From NCBI GenBank assembly GCA_019095985.1, contig CM032660.1:6011894-6075893 (forward strand): a stretch of DNA of 64,000 nucleotides, in the 5' to 3' direction. This DNA comes from Streblospio benedicti (lineage: Eukaryota > Annelida > Polychaeta > Spionida > Spionidae). The notes beneath the pieces are model-generated. The model saw nothing but the letters and a program-made list of their open reading frames with translations. It ran no database searches and was not told the DNA's origin. Made by a program: the position numbers and the translations under genes. Below are positions 23,601 through 34,589 of this stretch, in pieces. How positions within the stretch are numbered: the stretch's first letter is position 1; each line of letters opens with the position of its first letter.

Positions 23601-26015
23601 TTACTACACAATAAATACAGTTTTTTACAACAATTACAACAGCATTTTAGCGGCTTTAATTAAGTCAAATCAGCAAGAATTATCTTTGTTTCCAGCAATC
23701 CCATCCTGATCCACGACTTCTTCTACTTCAAGACTGCTGCGGGGCGGGAGATGCTGCAGCAGTGCGCGCACGTGCACCAGCTGTCAGAGAGCATCATCAA
23801 CAGCAGGAAGGCTCAGCTGGTACACGTGGACAGTATCACACATTCACGTACACACGCACGCACGCACGCACGCACGCACGCACACACTTGTACAAATCAG
23901 AAGGCTCAGTTCGTACACAAGGACAGTATTACACTCTCACACACATGGGCAGTATCACACACTCACCTACGTACACACATACGTTCACTCACACAAATCA
24001 GAAGGCATAGATCGTAACACATAGAGGTGCGTGCAGCATATACACAGTGTCAAATGCACACAGTACATATATAAATGTGGGAATGAACCATCCTTTCGCT
24101 ATCCGACTCACATACTTCCACTCGTGGTTCAATGAAGATAATTAATGCGTATTATGTTATTGTACACAATAATATACTCGTAGATTATTAGACCTGTACA
24201 AAACATTTAAAACACTTGCATTTAAACATGGGCACAAAATCAAACACGTAAGCGAAACAACTTCACAATATGACGTATGGTTAGATTGGCAATGGATTGC
24301 GCTATGTGTAACCCCAGAGCGAGAAGCCTCACGCTGCAGACGACAAGAAGAGCCACGACTTCCTGGATATTCTGTTGCTCGCCCGGGACGAGAGCGGGCG
24401 GGGGCTCAGTGACAGCGAGATCCGGGACGAGGTGGACACGTTTCTATTTGAGGGTAACTTTAATCTAACATACCTCGGTGTTATGTTACTTTATAATCCA
24501 CACTAGCATGCCAATTGCCTATAAATGACCCCCATTTAGAAAGGTCCTTTCAAAATGTATATGACAAAGTTGCAAAATGGGCGGTTTTTCAAAATGTATA
24601 TGAGTCTTTGAAATACTTGTACTAAGTAGTGTCATATATAACATGACATGACATTGTAGGTCACGACACCACAGCTAGCGCCATCTCATGGATCCTGTAC
24701 ACTCTGGCAGCTAATCCAGAACAGCAGGCGATAGCACGGGCGGAGATAGAAGAGCTGTTCCAGGGCAGGGACAGTGACGCTATGACCTGGTAAGTCACGT
24801 GGCACATGGTACAAGGTATAGTTCACAATGTGAACTTCTTCTTGCTGCAAGATGACAACGCACGTCTACCGTTTTCCAGAGAGTGGTGATTACATTCACC
24901 CATATGCTCATGAAGCCCTGCATATAACAACACTGACACAGACACACGTATATAACATGCACCAATTCGATAGTTGTCTGTTAACTTGATATGTTTGATC
25001 ACACTGCAGGGAGGACTTGTCACGTCTGCCATACACGACCCAGTGTATCAAGGAGGCGATGCGTCTCCACTCTCCCGTGCCGTGCATCAACCGTATCCTG
25101 TCCCGACCCACGGAGATAGACGGCAAGCTGTGCCCCGCCGGCACCCACTTCGATATCTGGCTCTACTGCATCCACCACAACCCGCAAGTGTGGGGTGAAG
25201 ATCACATGGTAAACCACAAGAGAACTATTATGAGTTTGTTAACACCGTTATAAAACATACAAGAAGTGATCGTTTACAATGTTGTTAACATATTTTGTTA
25301 GCATTTTGGACACACTGTTTTGACGTTGTATTTAAATTCGTTGGTAGTTTTAGTGTTTAAATCGTAACCTCATACGTCTGAAGTGGTACCAGTATATATT
25401 TGTAGGGCAAGCCTTGGATGGAGGGTCTGAAAATAAATGACCCCCCCACCCCCTTGAATTCACCAACTACCTCCAACGCTTTTTCAATAGATCCTCTAAT
25501 TATTAAATGCAATTGTAGGAGTTTCGTCCCGAGAGGTTTGAACCGGATAACATTAGCAAGATGGATTCTCACGCGTTTGTGCCATTCTCTGCTGGTCCAA
25601 GGTGAGTGAAACGGTATTTGCCAAGCAATGTGACCATGCCAGGCTGGGGGTAAAGATGAAATTTTATAGACATAACCCACAAACCTTATCTAGGTGAACA
25701 GTTAGAGAAATCCTACATGTAACTCAGAGTTACCCAATAGATATGGGTTTTGGTAAAATGAATATCTGTATATGTGTTCTTATAAATGCATCCAAATTGC
25801 ATGGAAGAAGCATCTATATCAAAGCGTCGTCTGTGTGTTTTTACAGGAATTGCATTGGTCAAAATTTCGCCATGCATGAGATGAAAGTGGCAATATCACG
25901 GGTTTTGCACAGATTTGAACTGACTGTTGATCCAGAGAAACCACCAAAGCATGAGATGGCAGCCGTGATGAGAGCTAAAGATGGGATTCACGTGAAGTTT
26001 ACAGCAAGAAATTGA
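20324..26015 (+). CDS. Cytochrome P450 family 4 (CYP4F-like), complete
   Basis: Twelve exons: 20324-20500, 21178-21325, 22002-22055, 22223-22350, 22794-22918, 23463-23525, 23696-23819, 24318-24453, 24660-24789, 25010-25208, 25519-25601, 25847-26015 (TGA). They sum to 1536 nt (511 residues), the usual CYP4 length, with all phases consistent. An N-terminal hydrophobic anchor ([10 protein letters not shown]) is followed by [11 protein letters not shown], helix [16 protein letters not shown]-helix FEGHDTTAS (Glu318, Thr322-323), the K-helix ExxR (Glu377-Arg380) and the haem loop PFSAGPRNCIGQ with Cys458. This is an ER membrane monooxygenase; CYP4F enzymes omega-hydroxylate fatty acids, eicosanoids and vitamin side chains. 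Glu318 is the residue that covalently links haem in CYP4. Second Met at codon 2 is an alternative start. It converges on the AChBP-like gene. Exact subfamily is not certain. Confidence 0.95.
20641..20666. repeat. Poly-T run
   Basis: An uninterrupted T run of about 26 bases lies in CYP4 intron 1. It may be the poly-A tail of a minus-strand retroposon, but no body was recognised. Confidence 0.8.
22978..23388. mobile_element. Long-TIR MITE in CYP4 intron
   Basis: The left arm (22978-23063: taatcagaatct ... gccagtgctcag ... ggcgatgttcggttattctg) is the imperfect reverse complement of the right arm (23301-23388: gcagaataaccgaacatccg ... gagcactgccc ... gattctgatta). The arms are about 85-90 bp and the whole is about 410 bp. 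The right arm carries a C-run where the left has ggggtgtgggg. No coding sequence. It sits in the CYP4 intron between exons ending 22918 and starting 23463. Confidence 0.7.
23820..24015. repeat. Decayed tandem copies of an exon-intron junction plus ACGC microsatellite
   Basis: Right after CYP4 exon 23696-23819 (ending ggaaggctcagctg, donor gtacacgtgg) the intron repeats a related unit: tcagaaggctcagttcgtac near 23896 and tcagaaggcatagatcgtaa near 23998, each followed by a version of acagtatcacac. Between them is a cacgcacg run at about 23850-23884. Confidence 0.6.
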
Positions 26016-27404
26016 ATTCAAAATGTACAATGAGTCAGAGATGTGATAGACAACTGCATTAAATGAGATTTATTTTACTATTTCTCATTTCATTTTGTTA
26101 ACCTTTTTCCATATAATAATCCCACTACCAGTACTATACAGCCGTAGATGTGGTGTTGAGTAGAAAGATATCTATAAAATATCAGGAAATAATATAGGGT
26201 TAAAATATTGCACGAAAGATTCTCTCAGTGGAATGTCCCCACAATAGACAAGAGCTAGCACACTTGGATTGGTCTTAAAATATTGCATCCGTCTTTGTCA
26301 TATATTGTTATAATTTATTATCCTGATCACTACATCTACATTTAGAAGATGTGGACTATTTTGTATTAAGTAATAACGACTAATAATCTCTTATATAAAA
26401 AAATCTGTTTTTATTGTAAAGCACATATAGAAAATCAAGATTTATGTAGCATAATACAAATGACATATAGAGGGTGTATACTTACTGGGCATACCATGTA
26501 TATGTTTAGATATGTAATATTCTTTTCTCTTGGAAAAGCCTAAGTGACTATGGTTATCACATAATCAATTGCCTTAAAAATGCACATATTCAAGAACGAA
26601 TATCTAACTGTTAATTATCTATATACACCACACTACAATGTATTATGTGTGACTACAACAAGTAATCTTATAAATTTATAACCCCTTCCCTATTATATGG
26701 TTACTAGTGAATATTGACAATATGTCATTGATAAAATTAAGAAAATCTGTTGATGTGGAAATATCTAAATTACTACCAATACTCTATACTTTTAACATTT
26801 ATTTATAACAAACTATAATGAAATGATTTTACATACATCTATAAGTTTAAAGGTGGAAATGTAACATGTGCATCCAAATGTAAATGTATACTGATCTACT
26901 CTTTCTCACAGCACACGTAAAATTGAATCTGATTAGTCAAGTACCAAACTTCTAAACCTTTGAACTATATGTATTTAACTTTTTTCATGAGGGAGCTAAT
27001 CATAGTAAATAACAATTATGTAGACTCATCACAGAGAATTTAACCAATATACACCATGTATTGAACGAGCTACAAATCAATTCACTACAAACATTACTAG
27101 ATTTGAGCATTTTTGGTACTACATACAAATGTGATAGTATTGTCAGTACAACAATACAATATGTGCATGTAAACATTGAGTCAGACAAATTATACTAGAA
27201 CGAAAACTTCCCCGTAAATGTCAATGAAACAGAACCAAAAAACAACAACAAAACAACAACATTACATAAGCATCTTCTATAAACATCACCAAATTGCACT
27301 AATCATAATTCCATAGTACCTAGCTACCAATGCAAGTAAAAAAGAGAGAGGTGATAAAACACCTCACGTACACCACCCCCAACACAACACAACACAACTT
27401 CCAA
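26016..27404. other. Convergent 3' ends of CYP4 and the AChBP-like gene
   Basis: AT-rich sequence with no exon. I looked here on the minus strand for nicotinic-receptor transmembrane helices M1-M4 and found none. An aacaac-rich patch lies at 27240-27262. Confidence 0.6.
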
Positions 27405-30400
27405 CTACAACGATGAGAAACACAATGCAAACAGCAGTGTGGTGAGCGAGCCGACCAAGGCCTGGCTGCCGGCGTCCGCATCGTCCTCCTCCTCTTCCTG
27501 TGGTCGTCGTTTGAGTGAGAAGCTGAAGTTGAGGTCAGCGAACTGCTTGGTGCCACAGCATGGGTAAGATGCTTTGGACAGCAGAGCCTTGGTTTTAGAC
27601 AGCTCCCACTCGTAGTGCGGCACGTAAAAGCTGAAAGAAACACCGCAGACGATAGTTGGTGAGGTGGGTGATGGCAACAGTGGCAAAGAGGTTTTTAAAA
27701 TGCAGTTACTAGCAATGACGATGGTGACACAGTGTTTGCAATTCTATAGGTACAGTTGGGATGTGAAGTTAAATGCAGTTTTCATTTTAGAGCCTTAGTC
27801 ATGTTCGCCACGAAGGGATTATAATCTTTCAGTTTTGACTTTGACTAAATGCCTGACCCAGTGCCTGTTTTGATTTTTAAAAAGCAAGTGGTTATCAAGT
27901 AGATTACGCTAAACATACTGATGAATATTAACAGACTACATCTTAAGTCATAGAATTTATATGTCTGTGTGAAACAAAAAGAAAAGGATACAATTTACAA
28001 TTGTTTGCCTCACGTCTGTTAAAGGCTATTGCAGTACACAGCACTACATACCCAGCATCAATCCTTCCTTTACTGGCCGTGAGGCTCATCTGGTCTTGGT
28101 CGTACGTCCATGAGTGGAACTTCAGGTCGCAGTTGGGCTCATCATCCTCAGTATTCGTCGCACAGGTCAACGTGAGACGCTTCTGAGTGGTCCAAGTCAC
28201 GTGACCTTCACGACTGACTATCAGGCGAGCTTTATGAATGTCCACGGGCTCGGCAAGACTAGAATAATAATAAGTTAATGTCAATGTAAAAATTTAATGG
28301 CGTCCGATGGATTGTACACTGTCTTGTTACATGTACATGTACATATGGTAACCTAAATTTAATGCCTATAAAAAAAAATCTTATTTATCAGGTAAGTTTA
28401 CACGAGGAAATGTGGGATATTTTCACAAAACTTGGTGTTAATGCCAAATGAAACACACGTATAAATCGCATTATATCCGTCAATAACATGTATGTGGCCT
28501 CTACGAGATTGCTCTAATGACTAAAGGGATGTCAGCGTGTAGGTGACATTTTCGTGATGTCTCGCAGGGAATTAAATGCAAATATTTCCAGTCTAGTAGT
28601 GTATATAACTGTAAATTTAACTTTAGTAGCCCAATTATAAGTGTCGTAAATAGTACGGCAGGGAATGAAGAGGTTGAAGGTAAGCCTAACAGTTATAAAT
28701 GCCACCGTTTTTATTTCCACAGCCAACTGAATTACTACAAACAAAATGGAACAGTTTTAAATTAACAGCTACATAACGTACTCATTAAATATGAATGATA
28801 ACATGTTGCAAGCAGACGCTACAAGGTCACGGTGTATAACGAACGGCGCATGATGACATCATAGCTCCTGCATTAACACCACCACATTATTTCCATCTAG
28901 CACTTTAGTTCTAAATGTTACAAGATTGCAAAGGTTCTTATTTATTTTCACTGTAAGCACGGTTAATAGTTTACTATGTTAGCGTCAGTCTGCTCTCGCA
29001 TTAAAATATGTTGGCAGCGTTGCTCGCTGTTTTTATTATGTCTTCGTGGCAACGCTGTCAAAATACGGGTTTTTGATTACTGCTACACTCTAGAAAAACG
29101 CATACAGGTAATAGCAAACCCATGCTGTAGCCGCCTCGCCCCCCCCCAAAAAAAAAAAAAAAAAAATAAAAAAATAAAAAAAAAAAAAAAAACAAAACCC
29201 CAAAAACAAAAAAACAAAAAACAAACAACCCCACAAAAAAAAAACAAAACAAAAACAAAACAAAAAAAAACAACAACAACAAAAAAAAGAAAAAAGAAAA
29301 GAAAAAGAAAAACACTAAAAAAACAACCCCGGAAGACTACGATTACATCTTAACAACTATGAGACAGTGTCAACACTAATACAACCAGCAAATATATTGC
29401 CCGGGGGACGTTCCAATCGGGACACCCGCCACTTTAGCTGCACCACTAAACTATGATTAAAAAACATGCGGGCACAAGCAACGGAGATCTATATTTCCCC
29501 CTGTAAACGAAGTGGGATCTTAATATGAGTGCTGGTTCTTTTTAGACTTTCATTGAATTATGGTTCCGTCACCTGCACCCGACCAGTAAGCGCGTGCGTG
29601 CATTCCGAAATAACTACATGTACTGTTTGTGATCGTCTTCAAACCATCGAGGCTTCGTTAAGCTAAGTCAAATTGCTTTTTTGTTCCAAGTTATACAAAG
29701 TGTATCGAACACTGACCGGCTAAGTTTCCGAATCAGGGTTTCACTAACGTGCCAGGGTTCGTATTAAGATGGTTATTCTCGCTGAAATTACTTGCATGTA
29801 TAATGCATGTCTGGTCTATATATAGAACGTAATCGCGTTGTCTTTTGAGTTGTCATAGGCTGACATTACACGCAAGTGGATTAATGCCCAATGTCATTTT
29901 GTAACTCGTCGGCATACGCCCTCAACATGGCGATGAAGCGTCTCTAATTAGTGAGCCCCCACTGTGTGGAAATATACTCACGTGTTGATAACGGCAATGT
30001 CGGGCGTCCATATGTCTTCAGGGCGCATGGACAGGTAGTCCGGGCTGTCGGGATAGTCCCCCTCCGTCCATCCCAGGAATTCGTCATCCCATTGCTGCAA
30101 AACAACATACAGAGTGTGTGATGATGATCTTCACCACAGAGCTATCTATGAAAATGGTACACCTTTGATTGGTTCAAGGCTGGAAGTAATTCACCACATC
30201 ATTTATAATGCCAATTCTGACGGAGAGTGAGAAGATGTGTGTACGGTAGGTGTGCACTAGGCAGGTGCTGATGTTAAGTGCAAGGTTTGCCCGGCAGGTG
30301 GAGTTGCTTGCCTAGGAGGCAAGGAACTGGCTATATTGGCCTACATCAGTAAATGATATGCACTGCAAATGTCAAGATTATAATGAAAGAGCAAATAGAA

Positions 30401-32249
30401 CAGATTTAGGAAGAGATTATTTTAGCCAGTCTAAATCCAAATACAAACAATAGAAATATCATGATAATTATGCTTTGCAACTGGAATATAGTCGTATTGC
30501 CGTTTTGTACACGGAGAAATAAATTATGTGTATAGTTTTATTGTATCAAGCACACGCCCTGGGCATGAAGATAGGGAAGTAAGTCAAGTATGCACAGCGA
30601 CATCATGTGGCAAATGTGTTAGCAAACAGAGTCACGTATGGAACAGATGAGATGATTGACATCTCAGACATTTTCTCGAGACACCTCAATGTCATTGATA
30701 CCAGACGATGAGCAATACGGCACCTGCTGTCTGTTAATGCGACCACGAGCATCTTCCGTCATGTAAAAACTTATGTAGTGACCAGGTCTGAAATGTATGC
30801 TATGTGTACTATTGTATTTTGACTGGGAAATTACGCCATAAACAGCTCATTGTTTTCCGCAAATCTTCATTATATTCTCTACCTGGACGGGGGAAGCACT
30901 ATTCATACTGGCTGTGTCTACGACGAAACCCAAAGGAGAATTGGTATTATACAGCCGTCAAATTTTGAACCAAAATCAGAGTACGTATATTGGCCATCAA
31001 GATGTGCCTTGCCCACTATTCTATCTGGCCATCGGTGACTGATGTTACTTCGACCGTGACACCCTGACATTTGCTCAGAACGGCAAATATTTTCCTGTCA
31101 GATTAGCTGGAATAATCAGACAAGTTCCAGGCGTGGCTAAATATAACACAAATGATATATATGTGTTAATTATCTACAAAGTATGACATTAGCAGAATGT
31201 GGGCAAAGAATGTTCTATAGGCACTCCAATTTTATAGTGGCAATAGCAATACACAATTGGAAGAAAGTTACTGTGTTAGATTTTAAGAGAAATGAATGTT
31301 GAAATTCTAAGTTCACAGGTGTGTTGCTGTTTATATGAAGCAGAATTATCCTTGAGCTGCCACTTATAGCCTGTTACAGCCCGTTCCATCACTATTATAT
31401 GAAGGTTTATGACATCTGCTAAAATGTGTTCGGCCCACCACCATAACAGAAAAATAAAACATTTCAACGCAGTTAAAAGTGTTTAACACTTGCATTATTT
31501 CATATAATATCCATGTACATTACGTACATCTTTCAATAAGTAACATTAGAAAATTTAATGAGCATTGTCTATCAGTTCTCTAATATCGCGAGTTACTGTG
31601 TTTTATATTGAGTCCACCACTTTCAAGCAAGACCAGTATAAAGAACATTCGATTCAAACGTCAATCATTTCCAACTACACCATAACACCATTCAAACAAA
31701 CCCAGTTGGTTTAACTATAGTGGGAGGGGATGTTATAAAGAGTCAAGAAATCCCAAATCCCTCATTTGGTCTTATTTCCCCATGTTTCTTTCCTTTTCCC
31801 ACATATCACAATAGCCCAGCAATTTTAACCACATCCCACTTGCTTGATATCCCACATCTCTATGTTTGGCCTTAACCCATAGCCATCACTTCATCCTTTT
31901 TTCAACCACACCCCACTGTCTTACATGTTAACCACCCAAACAGTTCCAGAACAAGGATACTACATGCCCTTAGAACACCCCAATTCATCACAGTGACTCC
32001 AAAATACTCGACCTACAGAGCTCTCTACTACAGTATCCCCATTAATACTCTGCTGCAGTACTCACGTAGGTGATCCAGCCGGCCACCGTGAGGTCCTGGT
32101 TCAGCTGGTCGAACTCGATTATCTGGATGAGGGAGACGGCGATGTCCACGTAGACGGGCTCGGAGGCGTTGCGCACGGGCCGCCCGGCGCGCCCGTCCTG
32201 CTCGTACTGCTCGAGCACGTGGCGGATCAGCGACTTCTCCGAGCACTGG
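27405..32249 (-). CDS. Nicotinic-receptor-like ligand-binding domain without channel (AChBP-like)
   Basis: Exons on the minus strand: 32249-32066 (184 nt), 30094-29982 (113), 28258-28052 (207), 27630-27405 (226, stop TAG); phases agree and give 242 residues after the first split codon. Order matches the extracellular domain of nicotinic receptors: helix SLIRHVLEQYE, VDIAVSLIQIIEFDQLNQ, loop D GWITYQWDDEFLGW, loop A RPEDIWTPDIAVIN, a Cys-loop CATNTEDDEPNC, loop B FHSWTYD, loop C SYPCCGTKQF and the end strand FSFSLKRRP. In place of helix M1 come EEEEDDADAGS and a hydrophobic tail ending LTTLLFALCFSSL, then stop. That tail looks like a GPI-attachment signal (small residues, spacer, hydrophobic end); a soluble product is the alternative. 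The paired Cys and loop B Trp suggest a cholinergic-type site, though loop A Tyr is Ile and the second loop C Tyr is Phe. Sequons NAS and NFS are present. The signal-peptide exon is not settled. Confidence 0.85.
29142..29330. repeat. A-rich low-complexity tract
   Basis: About 190 bp of nearly pure A with C interruptions on the plus strand (T with G on the transcribed strand) in an intron of the AChBP-like gene. It follows a cccccccc run. Apparent open frames here are low-complexity artefacts. Confidence 0.85.
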
Positions 32250-33283
32250 CTGCAAGCAAAGAGAACGTTTGTTATCAGCCGAAGTGAAAAGTTAACTTTT
32301 AGCCCTAAACGGCATGGAGATTAAGGTTTTTTGAAAGGTTAGGGCGGGTGGGGGACGCACTTAAGGGATCTCACGCGTGGGTTTTGGACATGCTAAACGC
32401 CATTTGAAGATGAAATATTTTGGTTTGGAAAAGGGTGCATTAAGACAACCCTGGGGACTGGTCAGAAGTGGTCATGATAGAGAGCCATTCTATGTACTTT
32501 ATGGAGCTTCATGTTTGGTTCTTTATATAACTATAAGGGCTGTGGACCTCGATAAGTTGTCTTATTGTAGTGGCGGTCTCTTTATAGACGTTGTTTATAT
32601 AGTAGTTAAACTTGGTTTGGTCCATTACAAAATTGTGTAAGCAGGTAGACACTATAGGAACGGACGCAAAATGATACATAGCGATGTCATATGGCACAGA
32701 GATCTTTCTCAGCAGGAACACATAAAATCCGGGATTTATGAATTTCGGGTGTCACGGACCAAATGCTTATATTATGACAAGATTTCACGCCCAGAAACTC
32801 TTAAGACAACCACAACATCATTCGATGACATGTAATACTCATCTCGCAGAAATAAAAAGAATTCAGTTATGTGCAAAGAACACATTACGTGTCACTGTCA
32901 CATAAGTGTGTCAGGAAACAACTCAAAGTTTACCGTGTACCCAAAACTCTTCGCCAGTCCTATGTTACTTGGCGAGTATAACATCCTCCCATATTCTTTG
33001 ATGGTATATTACCAGTGGCGGGATTACATACTTCTGGCATATTTGAATTCAGGTATTCTACATATGTGTAAATATTTTCTTTCTTTCCCCTTTGAAGTAT
33101 TTTTACCGTTGAGCGCTAATAATTACATATATGCCTTGAATTGAAACTCCAACTGCAGACGCTAAAAACGGCCGTGGTACAATAAACAAAAAAATAAAAT
33201 ATAAAGAATAAATGCTGTGGTACAGCACATAACTTGAATATTTTCAGACAAATCATCTAACATACGAAGAGTAAAGCTCTCAC

Positions 33284-33346
33284 CTCAAGATTAGAGCAAC
33301 AACAGAACCAACAAATAAAAACAAGTCGGTGGGGTGGGGTGGGAGG
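33284..33346 (-). other. Candidate signal-peptide exon of the AChBP-like gene
   Basis: On the minus strand a hydrophobic stretch LFLFVGSVVALIL (33324-33284) ends in AG before a gtgag donor; joined to the C that opens exon 32249 it gives Ser and then QCSEKS, the right phase. An acceptor-like tacatacag precedes it at 33347. No in-frame ATG was found in this stretch, so it would need an earlier exon with the start. Alternatively the match is chance. Confidence 0.35.
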
Positions 33347-34254
33347 CTGTATGTAAAACATTTCTCATCAAAGGTTCAGTTTTAAGCACTTTGTTCGTTT
33401 GATAGCAATAAATCTGCAGGTATGTTAGAGTTTGTTCTGGAAAGCGGTTTTCGTTTGATTCTGCTGTATTTTGTAGTCGTTTTAATCAGCACCCACCTCG
33501 TTCTGTTTGTTAGGCGAACGATACACAAACCGTTAGAATATGAGCCTGTCTTGTTTTGTTGTCTGCTCAACATCAAAGTGACGTAGTCATTCTCTAATTG
33601 TGTCTATACATTGTGAAGGTTTTTGTTTTATTATTATGCTATTCATACCATACACATTGGAAGGACATCAGACTGAATTTGCGACCGTTTGAAAACTACT
33701 GTTAGTTCAATATATCTCTATAATTGAAACAGAGGCCGGGAAATATTTTCTATATCAACGCTTACACAATATACCTATTGTACTAGAAAGTGCACGAGGC
33801 AATTAAATAACACATCTTGATACATATATGTCGAAAAGATATAAATGAAAATCCACTCTATGATAGAATAACTCTAATTATATACTAGTTTCAGATCAGA
33901 TTAAGACTATCTTTTATATATCAACGAGTTACCATTAATTAGATAAAACCCTATTATATATACAGTGAGTGGAAATGTAGAACACGTCCATAACGATCCG
34001 AATGTAAAGGCATACACCATTGGCATACACATCTGCATATATACGGAGCGCATAGTGATATTGCATATGAATATTGAAAAGGCAGTGTAACATATGGTCC
34101 ACTCCCATAGGCTATTCCGCACAAGGCCTTGAGCGATAAACGAGCCTTTATCGCAATACCAAACATCGCCAATTTCTAATACCTGCCAGCACAAGTGAAC
34201 CGTATGTATCAAGGTTTAGATTTATTTATAAACTACACACACTGCATGCTGAAG

Positions 34255-34580
34255 AAACACACGTCCGCCTTGACCATTCACTGCCGGCTGGGGGCTGTGG
34301 CGCGCTCCTGTAACTCGGCGTCTCGAGGGCCAGGTTTGAGGGACGCTCTGAGGGCGGGGCTCCTGCCGGGCGTGTCGCCCATGTCGATCGGGCGTCCGCA
34401 CTAAGCCGGGCATCAATATGGGCGCCTTGCCGGAGGGCGGGGTGGACCAGGTTGTCTAAGGAGAGGCGCACCGGCCCAGGGCCGTGAGGCAGCAGGCAGA
34501 AGCCTCCGTGTGCGGCAGTAGTGGGACCGCGTCCGAGAATAGGCAGCGCTCGGCAGCCTGCCCAATACGGGCGGACCCAA
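34255..34580. other. GC-rich island of unknown origin
   Basis: About 325 bp far richer in GC and CpG than anything nearby, with sharp edges against AT-rich flanks. Long open frames occur on both strands, as expected of GC-rich sequence, and none resembles a known protein. It could be an old retroposon fragment or a CpG-rich promoter for the minus-strand gene at 27-33 kb. Confidence 0.4.
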
Positions 34581-34589
34581 ACCTTTTTT

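Noticed and set aside
26016-27404. Possible M1-M4 channel exons downstream of the receptor domain
   Set aside because: Looked for on the minus strand; nothing resembling receptor transmembrane helices was seen.
28976-29353. Lys-rich (+) and Phe-rich (-) frames
   Set aside because: They translate the A-rich tract.
32028-32255. 75-codon Arg/Ala-rich minus-strand frame
   Set aside because: It is the wrong frame of the real exon 32249-32066, whose other frame matches the receptor family.
33280-33362. ATG-started minus-strand frame MFYIQPPTPPHRLVF ending at the same gtgag donor
   Set aside because: It ends in phase 0 and would put exon 32249 in the wrong frame.
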